Counted from the first letter of the stretch, positions 39,745-48,157 are shown. The stretch: DNA of 64,000 nt from an uncultured Lachnoclostridium sp. (GCA_948330435.1 CAOJBY010000009.1:1-64000), one strand, 5' to 3'. The notes: generated from the sequence alone by a model not told the origin. Numbers and translations: made by a program.

Positions 39745-40935
39745 TTAAAGTCCGTACCGGATCGCATCCAAAATTTGATGAGCCGCTTCTTCCTTACTCA
39801 TTAGTTCTAAGGGAATCTCTTTCTCCCTGGTAAGCAGTGTAATCCGATTGGTATTGGTTCCAAAGCCCGCCCCCTCTTCCCGAAGACTGTTGGCACAGAT
39901 CAGATCGCAGTTCTTGGTCTCCAGCTTCTTTCTGGAATTCTCAAGCAAGTTCTCTGTCTCCATGGCAAAGCCGCAGAGGATCTGTCCCTCTTTTTTATGC
40001 TCTCCCAGGTATTTCAGGATATCCCTTGTCCGCTTCAGTTCTATGGTTAAATCCTGATCGGATTTTTTCATCTTATTCTCCGCCGTGATAGCAGGAGTAT
40101 AATCAGCCACTGCGGCCGCCTTGATAATATAGTCCATGTCGTTCGCTTCATTTGTCACTACTTCAAACATGTCCTCTGCGGAAACCACTGGCAATGTCCG
40201 AACAAACATTGGCGGTTCTGTTTCCGTATGGGCTGCTACAAGGGTGACTTCTGCCCCCCGCAGCATGGCGGCCCTTGCCAGGGCGAAGCCCATTTTCCCA
40301 CTGGAGTGATTGGTGATGAATCTTACCGGGTCAATGGATTCTCTGGTGGCTCCTGCGGTAATCAGCACTCTTTTTCCTGCCAGATCTTTTTCAAATGCAA
40401 TCTCTCTTAAAATATGCTCCAGAAGTACCCGTTCTTCGGGCATTCGGCCGTCGCCCTCGTCGCCGTTGGCTAACATGCCCCTATCGGGAGGAATGATCTC
40501 ATAGTCGAAATGTGCCAGTTTGGTCAGGTTGTCCTGGACGATGGGGTTGTGGTACATGTTGTGGTTCATGGCCGGAGATACCAGCTTTTTGCAGGGGCAG
40601 GCCATAACCGTAGTGGTCAGCATGTCATCCGCAATGCCATTTGCTATCTTTCCAATCACGTTGGCGGAGGCAGGGGCAATGAGTACTACATCTGCCTGCT
40701 TGGCCAAAGCCACATGCTCTACGCTGTACTGGAAGTTTCGGTCAAAGGTGTCAATGAGACACTTGTTGCCGGTCAGACTTTCAAAGGTGATTGGGTTGAT
40801 GAAGTTGGCGGCGTTTTTTGTCATTAGTACCTGGACATTGCATTCTAGCTTTTTCAGCATTCTGGCCAGGTTTGCGATTTTATAGGCGGCGATACTGCCG
40901 GTTACGGCGAGTACGGCTGTTTTTCCTTTTAACAT
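39745..40935 (-). CDS. coaBC: Bifunctional phosphopantothenoylcysteine decarboxylase / phosphopantothenate-cysteine ligase
   Basis: CoaBC makes phosphopantetheine from phosphopantothenate and cysteine in CoA synthesis. I start at MLKGKTAVLAVTGSIAAYK (396 residues), after AAAAGGAG. The flavin CoaC half (about 1-180) has PAMNHNMYHNP. The CoaB half has TAGATRESIDPVRFITNHS. The longer upstream frame would run through the foldback in the leader. panT and coaX, two more genes of the pathway, are 1.5-2.2 kb away on the other strand. Confidence 0.95.
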   Translation of the reverse strand: MLKGKTAVLAVTGSIAAYKIANLARMLKKLECNVQVLMTKNAANFINPITFESLTGNKCLIDTFDRNFQYSVEHVALAKQADVVLIAPASANVIGKIANGIADDMLTTTVMACPCKKLVSPAMNHNMYHNPIVQDNLTKLAHFDYEIIPPDRGMLANGDEGDGRMPEERVLLEHILREIAFEKDLAGKRVLITAGATRESIDPVRFITNHSSGKMGFALARAAMLRGAEVTLVAAHTETEPPMFVRTLPVVSAEDMFEVVTNEANDMDYIIKAAAVADYTPAITAENKMKKSDQDLTIELKRTRDILKYLGEHKKEGQILCGFAMETENLLENSRKKLETKNCDLICANSLREEGAGFGTNTNRITLLTREKEIPLELMSKEEAAHQILDAIRYGL

Positions 40936-40967
40936 AAGTGTGGACTCCTTTTTGCTGTTTACCGGAC

Positions 40968-41177
40968 GGGAATGCCGCAAAGTAAGACAGAGGAATTTTC
41001 CATATCCGTGTTCGGACGGTTCACGTACACCCTGTCTGCTCAGGGCGGACATTGCCTTGGAGACTTTTTAAATTTTTAAGCTTTTTTGGCAATGTTCGCC
41101 CGTATCAGACAGAATGTACGTGAACAGCCGGACACTTGATATCGGAAATTTCCTCTGTCTTACTTTGCAGCATCCCC
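40968..41177. repeat. Foldback element of about 210 nt in the coaBC leader
   Basis: Two arms of about 89 nt, 40968-41056 and 41088-41177, are imperfect inverted copies. Both share GCAAAGTAAGACAGAGGAA, GTTCACGTACA, CTGTCTG and ACATTGCC in the same order. An AT-rich loop of about 31 nt separates them. It contains no gene, lies between the coaBC promoter and start codon, and would form a long hairpin in the leader RNA. It looks like a MITE-type insertion or a structured leader. Confidence 0.8.
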
Positions 41178-41219
41178 TGTTTTTGGCTGTGGTTTGTTTT
41201 TTGTTTTGGGACTGTTTTT

Positions 41220-41253
41220 AGTATAGCATATCGCAGTTCTTGACTGCAATCAA
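41220..41253 (-). promoter_or_regulatory. Probable promoter of coaBC
   Basis: Two overlapping minus-strand solutions fit: TTGATT (41248-41253) with TATGCT (41225-41230, 17 bp), or TTGCAG (41244-41249) with TATACT (41220-41225, 18 bp). Either places the start near 41213, so the foldback would be transcribed. Confidence 0.65.
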
Positions 41254-41272
41254 ACTTATCAAAATGTCCCTC

Positions 41273-42195
41273 TCAGTTTACAGTATTCTCACTCAATCCC
41301 TGCTCCAGTTCTTCTATTGTAGGCAACGTACCCTTGAAATCTTTAGGCATCAACGCATTTAATTCATATTCAGATATTCCTATCGGTTCTGTGGAGGTTT
41401 CAACTGCATATTTTGCCAATATATTATCCTTGGTCTTGCAGATAAGAAGTCCTATTGTCTGTGTATCACCTTCACCCTTGAGAGTATGGTTTACCGCTGA
41501 TACGTATGTGGCAGTCTGCGAAATAAATCCTGGTTCAAATTCCACAATTTTTACTTCAACAACTACATAACAATGCCGCTTTATGTTGTAGAATAGCATA
41601 TCGACGTACTGCTCTGTATTCCCAATCTGCAATCGGTATTCTCTTCCTACAAATGCAAATCCGGTTCCGAGTTCCATCAAAAAATTCAGCAAAACCGCCC
41701 TTGACCAGTTATTTTCAATAACTTTATTAATGAAAAATTAAATTTTTTCGGATTATCATGACACTTATCTATCAATACCTTTATATGTCCCCAGGGAATC
41801 ATAAAAACATTATTTGATGCCATTTCAAATTGTTCCTCAACTTGGGGAACAATTTTATTATCACTGTTTTCCAAAAATCTTTCCCCAACTTGGGGAACAG
41901 TTTCAATGTTCTTAAAAAGTCCATAAAAACGCATCATGTAACGCAAATTAGTAGGAGAAAATCCTTTTGCATTCGGAATAATATCTGACATATCCATACT
42001 CATATTTTTGAAAAACTTACTTCCCCATTTACTGTCCGCACGCTTTTCTGTAATATCTTTCCCTACTGACCAATAATACATAAGCATCTCGTTATTTACA
42101 CGAATGGAAGCTTTTATCTGGCTCTTTCTGTATCTTTCTCCAAGTTCTTGTATCCAACTTCTATATTCCTCATCAAGCCGCATTAATTCGCTCAT
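41273..42195 (-). pseudogene. YhcG-type PDDEXK nuclease (DUF1016), frameshifted and internally deleted
   Basis: The N-terminal piece (42195 down to 41686, starting MSELMRLDEEYRSWIQELGE) is a DUF1016 helical domain. The C-terminal piece (41273-41692) has the nuclease core GTGFAFVGREYRLQIG, VDMLFYNIKRHCYVVVEVK. Near 41715 another frame carries on the family as NKVIENNWSRAVLLNF, so a frameshift lies just before it. That frame then runs straight into LMELGTGF, skipping about 50-60 residues usually found between. The gene is therefore broken twice. YhcG proteins are linked to mobile elements and restriction loci; the function is probably lost. Confidence 0.8.
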
Positions 42196-42362
42196 AATTT
42201 CACCCTCTTCCGATATTTTCTATTATTCTGCCTTGCATCATGCCATTACACGATTGCTAAATTGCTGTTTTGTTTTCGTGTTCTGGTAATACAATAACAT
42301 AAAAAGTTTATTTTTTTGTATATTTTTTTTCGGATTTGTGGTATAAAGGTAGATGTATTGTA

Positions 42363-42376
42363 TCTCCCCTGGGAGA
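42363..42376. promoter_or_regulatory. Palindrome upstream of the PanT-like gene, possible operator
   Basis: TCTCCC-CT-GGGAGA is a perfect 6-bp inverted repeat with a 2-bp centre. It lies 13 bp before the ribosome-binding site and just after an AT-rich segment with a GGTATAAAGG word. It could be an operator or a short leader hairpin. Confidence 0.35.
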
Positions 42377-42404
42377 ATAATAACATTTAGGAGGAAAATT
42401 GAAT

Positions 42405-43040
42405 ATGGAGAAATCAAGAAAAGACACTCGTTGGATGGTCAGTGTTGCACTTATGGCTGCGATTGTGATTCTGCTGGCGAATACGCCGCTGGGGATGATT
42501 CAGCTTCCGATTATTAAGGCAACAACTGTGCATATTCCGGTGATTATCGGGGCAATTCTTTTGGGACCCTCGGCCGGGGCGATTTTAGGCGGTGTATTTG
42601 GAATCTGTTCTATGATCAGTAATACTACTGCACCTACTTTGCTTTCTTTTGCTTTTTCGCCCTTTCTTGCGGAGGATCTCTTAGGCATTGTTAAGGCTCT
42701 CTGGATCGCCATAGGCTGCCGGATTTTGATTGGCGTTGTGGCCGGATGGGTATGGATTGGTCTTAAGAAGCTTAAAGTTACTCCCTGGGCTGCTCTTCCC
42801 CTTACCGGATTTGTGGGGTCTATGACAAATACGGTCCTTGTTATGGGCAGCATCTATCTGCTTCTGGCTTCACAATATGCATCTGCGAAAGATGTGGCTT
42901 TGGATGCCGTGTGGGGACTGATTATGGCGACTGTGACGGCTTCGGGGATTCCGGAGGCGATTGCGGCGGCTGTTCTGGTGACGGCTCTTGGAAAGGCTCT
43001 TTTGGTATTTTTCCGGAGACAGATGGCTGCAGCTCGTTAG
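42405..43040 (+). CDS. panT: ECF transporter substrate-specific component, probably pantothenate (PanT-like)
   Basis: The 211-residue product has about six membrane helices and begins with a cytoplasmic RKDTRWMVSVALMAAI segment, as S components of ECF importers do. It contains IKATTVHIPVIIGAILLGP and FGICSM, typical of the PanT group. It would need a shared EcfA-EcfA'-EcfT module, which is not here. coaX lies 136 bp downstream on the same strand, which supports pantothenate as substrate. I start at ATG 42405, 10 nt after AGGAGG. Confidence 0.75.
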   Translation: MEKSRKDTRWMVSVALMAAIVILLANTPLGMIQLPIIKATTVHIPVIIGAILLGPSAGAILGGVFGICSMISNTTAPTLLSFAFSPFLAEDLLGIVKALWIAIGCRILIGVVAGWVWIGLKKLKVTPWAALPLTGFVGSMTNTVLVMGSIYLLLASQYASAKDVALDAVWGLIMATVTASGIPEAIAAAVLVTALGKALLVFFRRQMAAAR

Positions 43041-43060
43041 TTTTAATTTACAAATAGTAT

Positions 43061-43098
43061 TACCCTCTGTAGGTGAATGCTTTTTCCTACAGAGGGTA
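43061..43098 (+). terminator. Strong hairpin between panT and coaX
   Basis: Arms TACCCTCTGTAGG / CCTACAGAGGGTA form a perfect 13-bp stem, with TTCCTTGTTATA after it. The T-run is weak, so it may only partly stop transcription into coaX. Confidence 0.65.
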
Positions 43099-43176
43099 TT
43101 CCTTGTTATATACCTGCCAGTCACGGGCAGTTAAAAATGAAAGATATATCCTAACAGAAAGAAAAGGAACTTAAAA

Positions 43177-43953
43177 ATGATTTTAACTATAGATATCGGA
43201 AATACAAATATTGTAATCGGATGTTTTGATAAGAAGTGTCTGCTCTTTCAAGAACGCTTTGAGACGAATCACCAGTCTGCCAGTTTGGAATACGCCGTGA
43301 TTCTTCGGGAAACCTTTTCCCTTTATGGCATTGACACTTCCAATATCGAGGGTGGAATCATTTCTTCCGTCGTTCCCTCCGTTACAGATACCATCAAAGT
43401 TGCGGTGGAACGGTTTACCGGCTCCAGTTTTTTGGTGGTAGGCCCTGGTATCAAAACGGAACTTAAGATGGAAGTGGACAATCCTGCCCAACAGGGAAGT
43501 GATCTGGTGGTAGGGGCTGTTGCTGGTATTTACAATTATCCCGTTCCTCAGATTCTGATCGATATGGGTACGGCTACTACGGTTTCGGTCATCAATCAAG
43601 ATAAGGCTTTTATCGGGAAGATGATTCTGCCGGGTGTTGCCATCTCTCTGGATGCTCTTTCTTCCCATACTGCTCAGCTTCCCACGGTATCTATTGATCC
43701 CCCCCGAAAGCTGATTGGCAGCAATACGGTGGACTCTATTAAGAGCGGCATTCTCTATGGCAATGCCGGAGCCTTAGACGGACTCATTGACCGCATTGAG
43801 CAGGAGCTTGGAGAATCCTGTACTGTCGTTGCCACCGGCGGACTATCCCCTGTGATTACGCCTCTGTGCAGACATCAGATTCTTTTGGATGAGGCTCTGC
43901 TTTTAAAGGGACTTTTACTTCTTTATGAAAAAAATTGTAATTCCCAAGGGTAA
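43177..43953 (+). CDS. coaX: Type III pantothenate kinase
   Basis: CoaX phosphorylates pantothenate, the first step of CoA synthesis, and is not feedback-inhibited by CoA in the studied members. The 258-residue ASKHA-fold protein has DIGNTNIVIGCFD (phosphate 1), GSDLVVGAVAG and IDMGTATTVSV. Length is normal. It converges on the PRD regulator with a 15-bp gap. Confidence 0.94.
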   Translation: MILTIDIGNTNIVIGCFDKKCLLFQERFETNHQSASLEYAVILRETFSLYGIDTSNIEGGIISSVVPSVTDTIKVAVERFTGSSFLVVGPGIKTELKMEVDNPAQQGSDLVVGAVAGIYNYPVPQILIDMGTATTVSVINQDKAFIGKMILPGVAISLDALSSHTAQLPTVSIDPPRKLIGSNTVDSIKSGILYGNAGALDGLIDRIEQELGESCTVVATGGLSPVITPLCRHQILLDEALLLKGLLLLYEKNCNSQG

Positions 43954-43968
43954 AGGAAGAAAGCTTTC

Positions 43969-45867
43969 CTAAACCCCCATATCCTCCTGCTGAATATTTT
44001 GATAAATAAGCGACTCAAATTCTTGAAAGGAATTGCAATTACGCACTTCCTGTATCATGGTATCCTCCCCAAACTGGGAAATCAGTGCCTCATACAGGAG
44101 ACGAAAGTTCTTCTTATCCGCCTTATTGATGGCAAGCAGCAGTACCAGATTCACCGTATTATTTCCCCACAAAATTCCCTTTTTTGAAATAGCAAGGGCA
44201 ATACTGGTCTTTATGGCATCCATATAAGCAGAATGGGGAATCGCAATATTTCCAAAAGCCGTTGTCGCCGCATATTCCCGCTTCAAAACCTTTTCCTCAA
44301 AATCCTTATGCGTATAATTCTTTTCCTGAAGCTTTCGGCAAAGGCAGGCTATCACTTCTTTCCAATCTGCACATTCCGGATTGATGAGGGTCAAATCTTC
44401 CTCAAAAAAAGTGTGAAAGCAGGTTCGTAATTTATAATTGCTATAAAACAGTTCATGCTTTGCCAGGGCCTCCTGGATAATGTGATACTGAGCCATAAGA
44501 TTAAAGGGCATCAGCTTTACCACGGTGTATTCCTTGCAAAAGCCCTCCTGAACCGGAATGGTAGTAAAAAGCATTTTAAAGAGCGTTTCCTTTGTCCTTT
44601 CCGTCAATTCCTCCAACTCTTCTACATTATGCACGGTTCCAATCAGCTTGATTTGATTTCCAAAGGAAAGCATCAGCTTATTGGAAAGCTCAATACAAAG
44701 ATTCTGATAATCGGGGCACAGAAGCACAGCCGAAATCTTGGAATTGTTCACATTCTGCCGTTCGATCTCGGCCCCGATGTGTATAGCAAGAAATGCAATC
44801 TCATCCTCGGGAATGGCAACGTGATACCTCTCCATCAAATCCAGTCCCACAAAAATTGCCATATCAAAGATCGTCGGGCTGTTGCGTTTGATGGATTCCG
44901 TCAGAGGATTCGCCGCCGGACGTCCCTCCCTCACCCGAAACAGCATATTCTTAAGATGGAGACAAAAAGGGGCAAAAAAGGATTCACCCGACAAATCAAA
45001 CAGATACAGATTGCTGATTTGCTCCATATAATAATGAGTCAAATCTACAATCTCTTCCCCTGCAATCTCCTTTAGATTCTCACTGGTTCCTGACAGCGTG
45101 TAGCTTGCATTTGCCTTAATCAGCATATATATTTCAAATCGTTCCGATTCATTCAGACGGATCTGAAAGCCCTCCTCCAGATCCCCGCAGAGTGTATTCA
45201 AAAGCTTCTCTTCCCGTTCATTCTCCACTGCAAAATTAGATGGGCAGGAATCCAGAAAATTTCCGTTTAGTTCCCGTTCTACCAGAATCACCAGATGGAG
45301 CATCATGTTAATGGCGGCAAAATCATTTAAATAGAAATCATTCTTTTTAAAATCGGACACCACAATCTGATTTAACTTGTCAATATCAATGCCGGAAAAA
45401 CATTCTTTCAATTGTCTTGTATCCATAAAACTAGTTCCGGATTCTTCATTCAAAATATAGCTGATGAGCTTCCGCTTATCTTTTTCCTTTTCTTTCATGC
45501 GTACACAGTCATTTTCACAGATAAATTCCACCTGATAAGAAGCAAAGGTCTTATTCATCCTGGAAATGACTCCTTTGATGGTAGAATAGCTGACACACAG
45601 GCTGTCACACAGTTCAAACAGATCCAGGCGGGAGTTATGCCCCAGAATCAACTGCTTAATAATATAGAAAGCACGTTCATCAAAGGTCTGGGGAATCTCA
45701 TCCTCTCTGTCATCCATCAGGAAAGCGGAGGTAATCTGATTGTTGATCCGGTAACCGTTTCGGGAAGAAAGGATAATCTTTTTATCATAGAGAGAATTGA
45801 TTTCCTTTACATGGTTTTTTACAGATCGGACAGAAATGGAAAGAGCCTCCCCGTCCCATATCTGCAT
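43969..45867 (-). CDS. PRD-containing transcriptional regulator with PTS EIIB/EIIA-like domains
   Basis: The 632-residue protein is a BglG/LicR/ManR-type activator. The order is a short helix-turn-helix start (SVRSVKNHVKEINSLYD), a second HTH (about 85-120, LCDSLCVSYSTIKGVISRM), two PRDs (about 175-270 and 285-390, with LTHYYMEQ and FLAIHIGAEIER His sites), an EIIB-Gat-like segment (about 395-480) and a C-terminal EIIA-Fru/Mtl domain with AIPHSAYMDA. Phosphorylation of PRD and EIIA His should tune it to PTS flux. The first helix of the usual N-terminal HTH seems missing, and the transcript leader is only about 15 nt. Confidence 0.88.
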   Translation of the reverse strand: MQIWDGEALSISVRSVKNHVKEINSLYDKKIILSSRNGYRINNQITSAFLMDDREDEIPQTFDERAFYIIKQLILGHNSRLDLFELCDSLCVSYSTIKGVISRMNKTFASYQVEFICENDCVRMKEKEKDKRKLISYILNEESGTSFMDTRQLKECFSGIDIDKLNQIVVSDFKKNDFYLNDFAAINMMLHLVILVERELNGNFLDSCPSNFAVENEREEKLLNTLCGDLEEGFQIRLNESERFEIYMLIKANASYTLSGTSENLKEIAGEEIVDLTHYYMEQISNLYLFDLSGESFFAPFCLHLKNMLFRVREGRPAANPLTESIKRNSPTIFDMAIFVGLDLMERYHVAIPEDEIAFLAIHIGAEIERQNVNNSKISAVLLCPDYQNLCIELSNKLMLSFGNQIKLIGTVHNVEELEELTERTKETLFKMLFTTIPVQEGFCKEYTVVKLMPFNLMAQYHIIQEALAKHELFYSNYKLRTCFHTFFEEDLTLINPECADWKEVIACLCRKLQEKNYTHKDFEEKVLKREYAATTAFGNIAIPHSAYMDAIKTSIALAISKKGILWGNNTVNLVLLLAINKADKKNFRLLYEALISQFGEDTMIQEVRNCNSFQEFESLIYQNIQQEDMGV

Positions 45868-45889
45868 TACCTTGTTTCTCTATTTTTTC

Positions 45890-45918
45890 ATTATAAGCAT
45901 AAAACCCAAGGGCGGACA
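45890..45918 (-). promoter_or_regulatory. Promoter of the PRD regulator gene
   Basis: On the minus strand TTGTCC (45913-45918) and TATAAT (45890-45895) have a 17-bp spacer. The start would be near 45883, only about 15 nt before ATG. Confidence 0.75.
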
Positions 45919-45926
45919 ACCAGAAA

Positions 45927-45944
45927 ATTGCACTCCAAAGTGCA
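45927..45944. promoter_or_regulatory. Operator palindrome 1 (TTGCAC-N6-GTGCAA)
   Basis: A perfect 6-bp inverted repeat, TTGCAC / GTGCAA, has a 6-bp centre (TCCAAA). It lies just upstream of the regulator -35 box. Its centre is 35 bp from an identical-arm copy. Confidence 0.7.
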
Positions 45945-45961
45945 AAAGGCTGATGAAATCA

Positions 45962-45979
45962 CTTGCACCGGACAGTGCA
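45962..45979. promoter_or_regulatory. Operator palindrome 2 (TTGCAC-N6-GTGCAA)
   Basis: The arms equal those of palindrome 1, with centre CGGACA. It lies 8 bp upstream of the PTS operon -35 box, centred near -52, a normal place for an activator site. Confidence 0.75.
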
Positions 45980-45987
45980 AAAGACAA

Positions 45988-46016
45988 GTTGAGGGACACC
46001 GAAAAATTATGGATAA
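45988..46016 (+). promoter_or_regulatory. Promoter of the PTS operon
   Basis: TTGAGG (45988-45993) and GATAAT (46011-46016) are 17 bp apart. The -35 is weak, which fits activation by the divergent PRD regulator bound upstream. Confidence 0.65.
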
Positions 46017-46071
46017 TGGCCTTAGCAAAACAAACATACCAGGGTTTGTAAAACGGAAAGGAGAACAAGAT

Positions 46072-46389
46072 ATGGAAAACTTAAAAATCTTATTGTGCTG
46101 CGGTGCCGGCATGTCCAGCGGATTCCTGGCAAGCAATGCCAGAAAGGTAGCAAAGAAACAGAAGCTCTCGGTCAGCGTGGAGGCAAGAAGCCATTCGGAG
46201 GTGGCGGAACATCTGAATTACATTGACGTGCTTCTCATTGGCCCTCACTATGCCATGGAGTTAGATAACTTTAAGGAAACGGCGGCCCCCTACGGCGTTA
46301 AGGTAGGCGTGATTCCTCAGGATGTGTACGCTTCCTTAGACGGTGCCCGGCTGATTGAACTGGCAAAGAAGCTTGCAGAGGAAAACTAA
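46072..46389 (+). CDS. celA: PTS lactose/cellobiose-family EIIB
   Basis: EIIB passes phosphate from EIIA to the sugar. The 105-residue product has the phosphorylated Cys motif LLCCGAGMSSGFLA near the N-terminus and the IGPHYAMEL segment. I start at ATG 46072, after AAAGGAGAA. A much longer frame upstream crosses the promoter region and is not used. It is first in the operon, 24 bp before EIIC. Confidence 0.92.
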   Translation: MENLKILLCCGAGMSSGFLASNARKVAKKQKLSVSVEARSHSEVAEHLNYIDVLLIGPHYAMELDNFKETAAPYGVKVGVIPQDVYASLDGARLIELAKKLAEEN

Positions 46390-46413
46390 TACATTAAGAA
46401 AAGGGAGAGACTC

Positions 46414-47646
46414 ATGAATAAACTGATGAACTGGCTGAGTGAAAGCTTTGCACCCAATGCCAACAAATTATTTTCAAAGCCCTGGATTGCGGCTGTCTCC
46501 GCATCCATGCAGAAAGTTGTTCCATTCATTTTGACAGGCTCTTTGATTTATTTTTATAATGTAATCAAATCCTTTGTTCCGGCATTGCCGGATTTGTCAC
46601 CCATTGCCAACTACAGCTTTGGACTTATTTCCATTATGATTGCTTTTATGATGGCAAATCAGTGTATGGAAAAGCTTCAGCATCCGGCCTATACCATTAA
46701 CGCCGGCCTGGTAGCAATCTGTATCATGCTTATGGTTTCCACTCCAAGCGGGGAGATGGCTGACAGCTTCTCCAATTTTCTGGGAAATGTGGGACCGACG
46801 GGTATTGCAGTCGGTATGATTTGCGGGTTATTTACAGCCCTTGTATTCCATCTTTGGGCAAAGCTTAAGTTTCTGGAGAACAGCAGTATTCCGGACTTTG
46901 TGGTGTCCTGGATTAATGTGATCATTCCCAATATTATTGTGCTTGGGGTAACTATGGTACTGATATTCCACCTGAGAATCAACGTACTTGACATTATCAT
47001 TGGTATTTTTATGCCCTTGACAAAAGTAGCCCAGACGCTGCCCGGCTTTATTCTGATTTCCCTGTTGTATGCCTTTTTCTATACTCTGGGAATCTCCACC
47101 TGGCTCTGGAATGCACTTACCACACCGATTTTTATGGTTGCAATCCAGGAAAATATTGATGCGGTAGCAGCCGGGGGCGTGGCAACAAATATTGTAACCT
47201 CGGAAGCATTCTTTACAATGGCATTTATCACCATGGGCGGTGTCTGTGCCACACTGGGACTCAATATTCTCATGTGCTTCTCAAAATCCAGGCAGTTAAA
47301 GATGCTTGGCAGAGTATTTATCGCACCCTCAATTTTTAATATCAATGAGCCTATGATGTTTGGAGCACCCATTGTCTTTAATCCGATTTTAATGCTTCCT
47401 GCCTGGATCAATGCCATTATCGGACCTACATATGTATGGATCTTAATGAGCACGGGCCTTTTGAAGATTCCGTCCATGATGGTACAGGTGGGACAGATTC
47501 CGGCACCGGCATCCAGTGTGATGATCACACAGGATATGAGAGCTATTTTATGGTGGGCAGTATTACTGGTGATTTACACTGCCGTCTGGTATCCGTTCTA
47601 CAAGGTATTTGAAAAGAACAAGCTGGCGGAGGAAGCCGCAGCATAA
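46414..47646 (+). CDS. celB: PTS lactose/cellobiose-family EIIC
   Basis: EIIC is the membrane channel that moves the beta-glucoside in with phosphorylation. The 410-residue product has about ten hydrophobic segments. It contains the conserved APSIFNINEPMMFGAPIVFNP segment region near residue 300-325, which holds the substrate-binding Asn-Glu-Pro. It begins MNKLMNWLSESFAPNANK, typical of CelB/LicC. A 150-bp gap with a foldback separates it from EIIA. Confidence 0.93.
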   Translation: MNKLMNWLSESFAPNANKLFSKPWIAAVSASMQKVVPFILTGSLIYFYNVIKSFVPALPDLSPIANYSFGLISIMIAFMMANQCMEKLQHPAYTINAGLVAICIMLMVSTPSGEMADSFSNFLGNVGPTGIAVGMICGLFTALVFHLWAKLKFLENSSIPDFVVSWINVIIPNIIVLGVTMVLIFHLRINVLDIIIGIFMPLTKVAQTLPGFILISLLYAFFYTLGISTWLWNALTTPIFMVAIQENIDAVAAGGVATNIVTSEAFFTMAFITMGGVCATLGLNILMCFSKSRQLKMLGRVFIAPSIFNINEPMMFGAPIVFNPILMLPAWINAIIGPTYVWILMSTGLLKIPSMMVQVGQIPAPASSVMITQDMRAILWWAVLLVIYTAVWYPFYKVFEKNKLAEEAAA

Positions 47647-47659
47647 ACCAATAATTATT

Positions 47660-47781
47660 ATTACGGAACTATAATCAGTAATGTCACTCACAGTGCACAA
47701 ATCAATTTACAGACATATGTACTTGTGGCTGGAAATTGATTTAGGCAAAGGTGTACTGTGAGTGATATTACGGAACTATAA
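47660..47781. repeat. Foldback flanked by 15-nt direct repeats between EIIC and EIIA
   Basis: ATTACGGAACTATAA occurs exactly at 47660-47674 and 47767-47781. Between them, inverted arms GTAATGTCACTCACAGTGCAC (47678-47698) and its near-complement (47751-47771) are followed inward by AAATCAATTT and AAATTGATTT (47733-47742). The outer part of the right arm overlaps the right direct repeat. It looks like a small non-coding insertion (MITE-like). It is transcribed inside the PTS operon, 16 bp before the EIIA start. Confidence 0.8.
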
Positions 47782-47797
47782 ATAGGAGGCAGAGTTT

Positions 47798-48157
47798 ATG
47801 AGCGAATTGGAAAAGGAAGTATTGGAAGAGCAGGAAGAAAGCGAACTGGTTCCCGTAGCCATGCAGATTATTATGCATGCCGGAGATGCAAGAATTAAGA
47901 TAACAGAGGCTCTAAAGACAGCCAAAAAGTTTGATTTTGAAAAAGCAGCAACAGAAATGAGAGAAGCAAAGAGGGAGATCACCCTGGCCCACAACTGTCA
48001 GACGGAAATTATCCAAAACGAAGCAAGCGGTATCAGCTACGGTTTCTCCCTGCTGTTTGCCCATGCCCAGGATACCCTGATGACGATTAATTCCGAAGTA
48101 AGAATGGCGGAAGAAATGATCGATATTCTGAGACTGCTTGACGAAAAATGCAGATAG
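47798..48157 (+). CDS. celC: PTS lactose/cellobiose-family EIIA
   Basis: EIIA takes phosphate from HPr. The 119-residue three-helix protein has VAMQIIMHAGDARIK, AHNCQTEIIQNEA and the phosphorylated His motif LLFAHAQDTLMT. The N-terminal 12 residues are mostly Glu. It lies 151 bp after EIIC and 12 bp before the glucosidase. An ATAGGAGG site precedes ATG. Confidence 0.92.
   Translation: MSELEKEVLEEQEESELVPVAMQIIMHAGDARIKITEALKTAKKFDFEKAATEMREAKREITLAHNCQTEIIQNEASGISYGFSLLFAHAQDTLMTINSEVRMAEEMIDILRLLDEKCR

Noticed and set aside
40936..41052. Extended N-terminus of CoaBC
   Set aside because: The added residues come from one foldback arm and precede a good ribosome-binding site. The VTGSIAAYK start fits the ATG at 40935.
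43061..43098. Riboswitch between panT and coaX
   Set aside because: It is a single perfect hairpin without any aptamer core. A terminator or processing hairpin is the simpler reading.
45412..46071. Long plus-strand open frame leading into EIIB
   Set aside because: It is antisense to the PRD regulator and crosses both operators and promoters. EIIB has a good ribosome-binding site and family-standard start at 46072.
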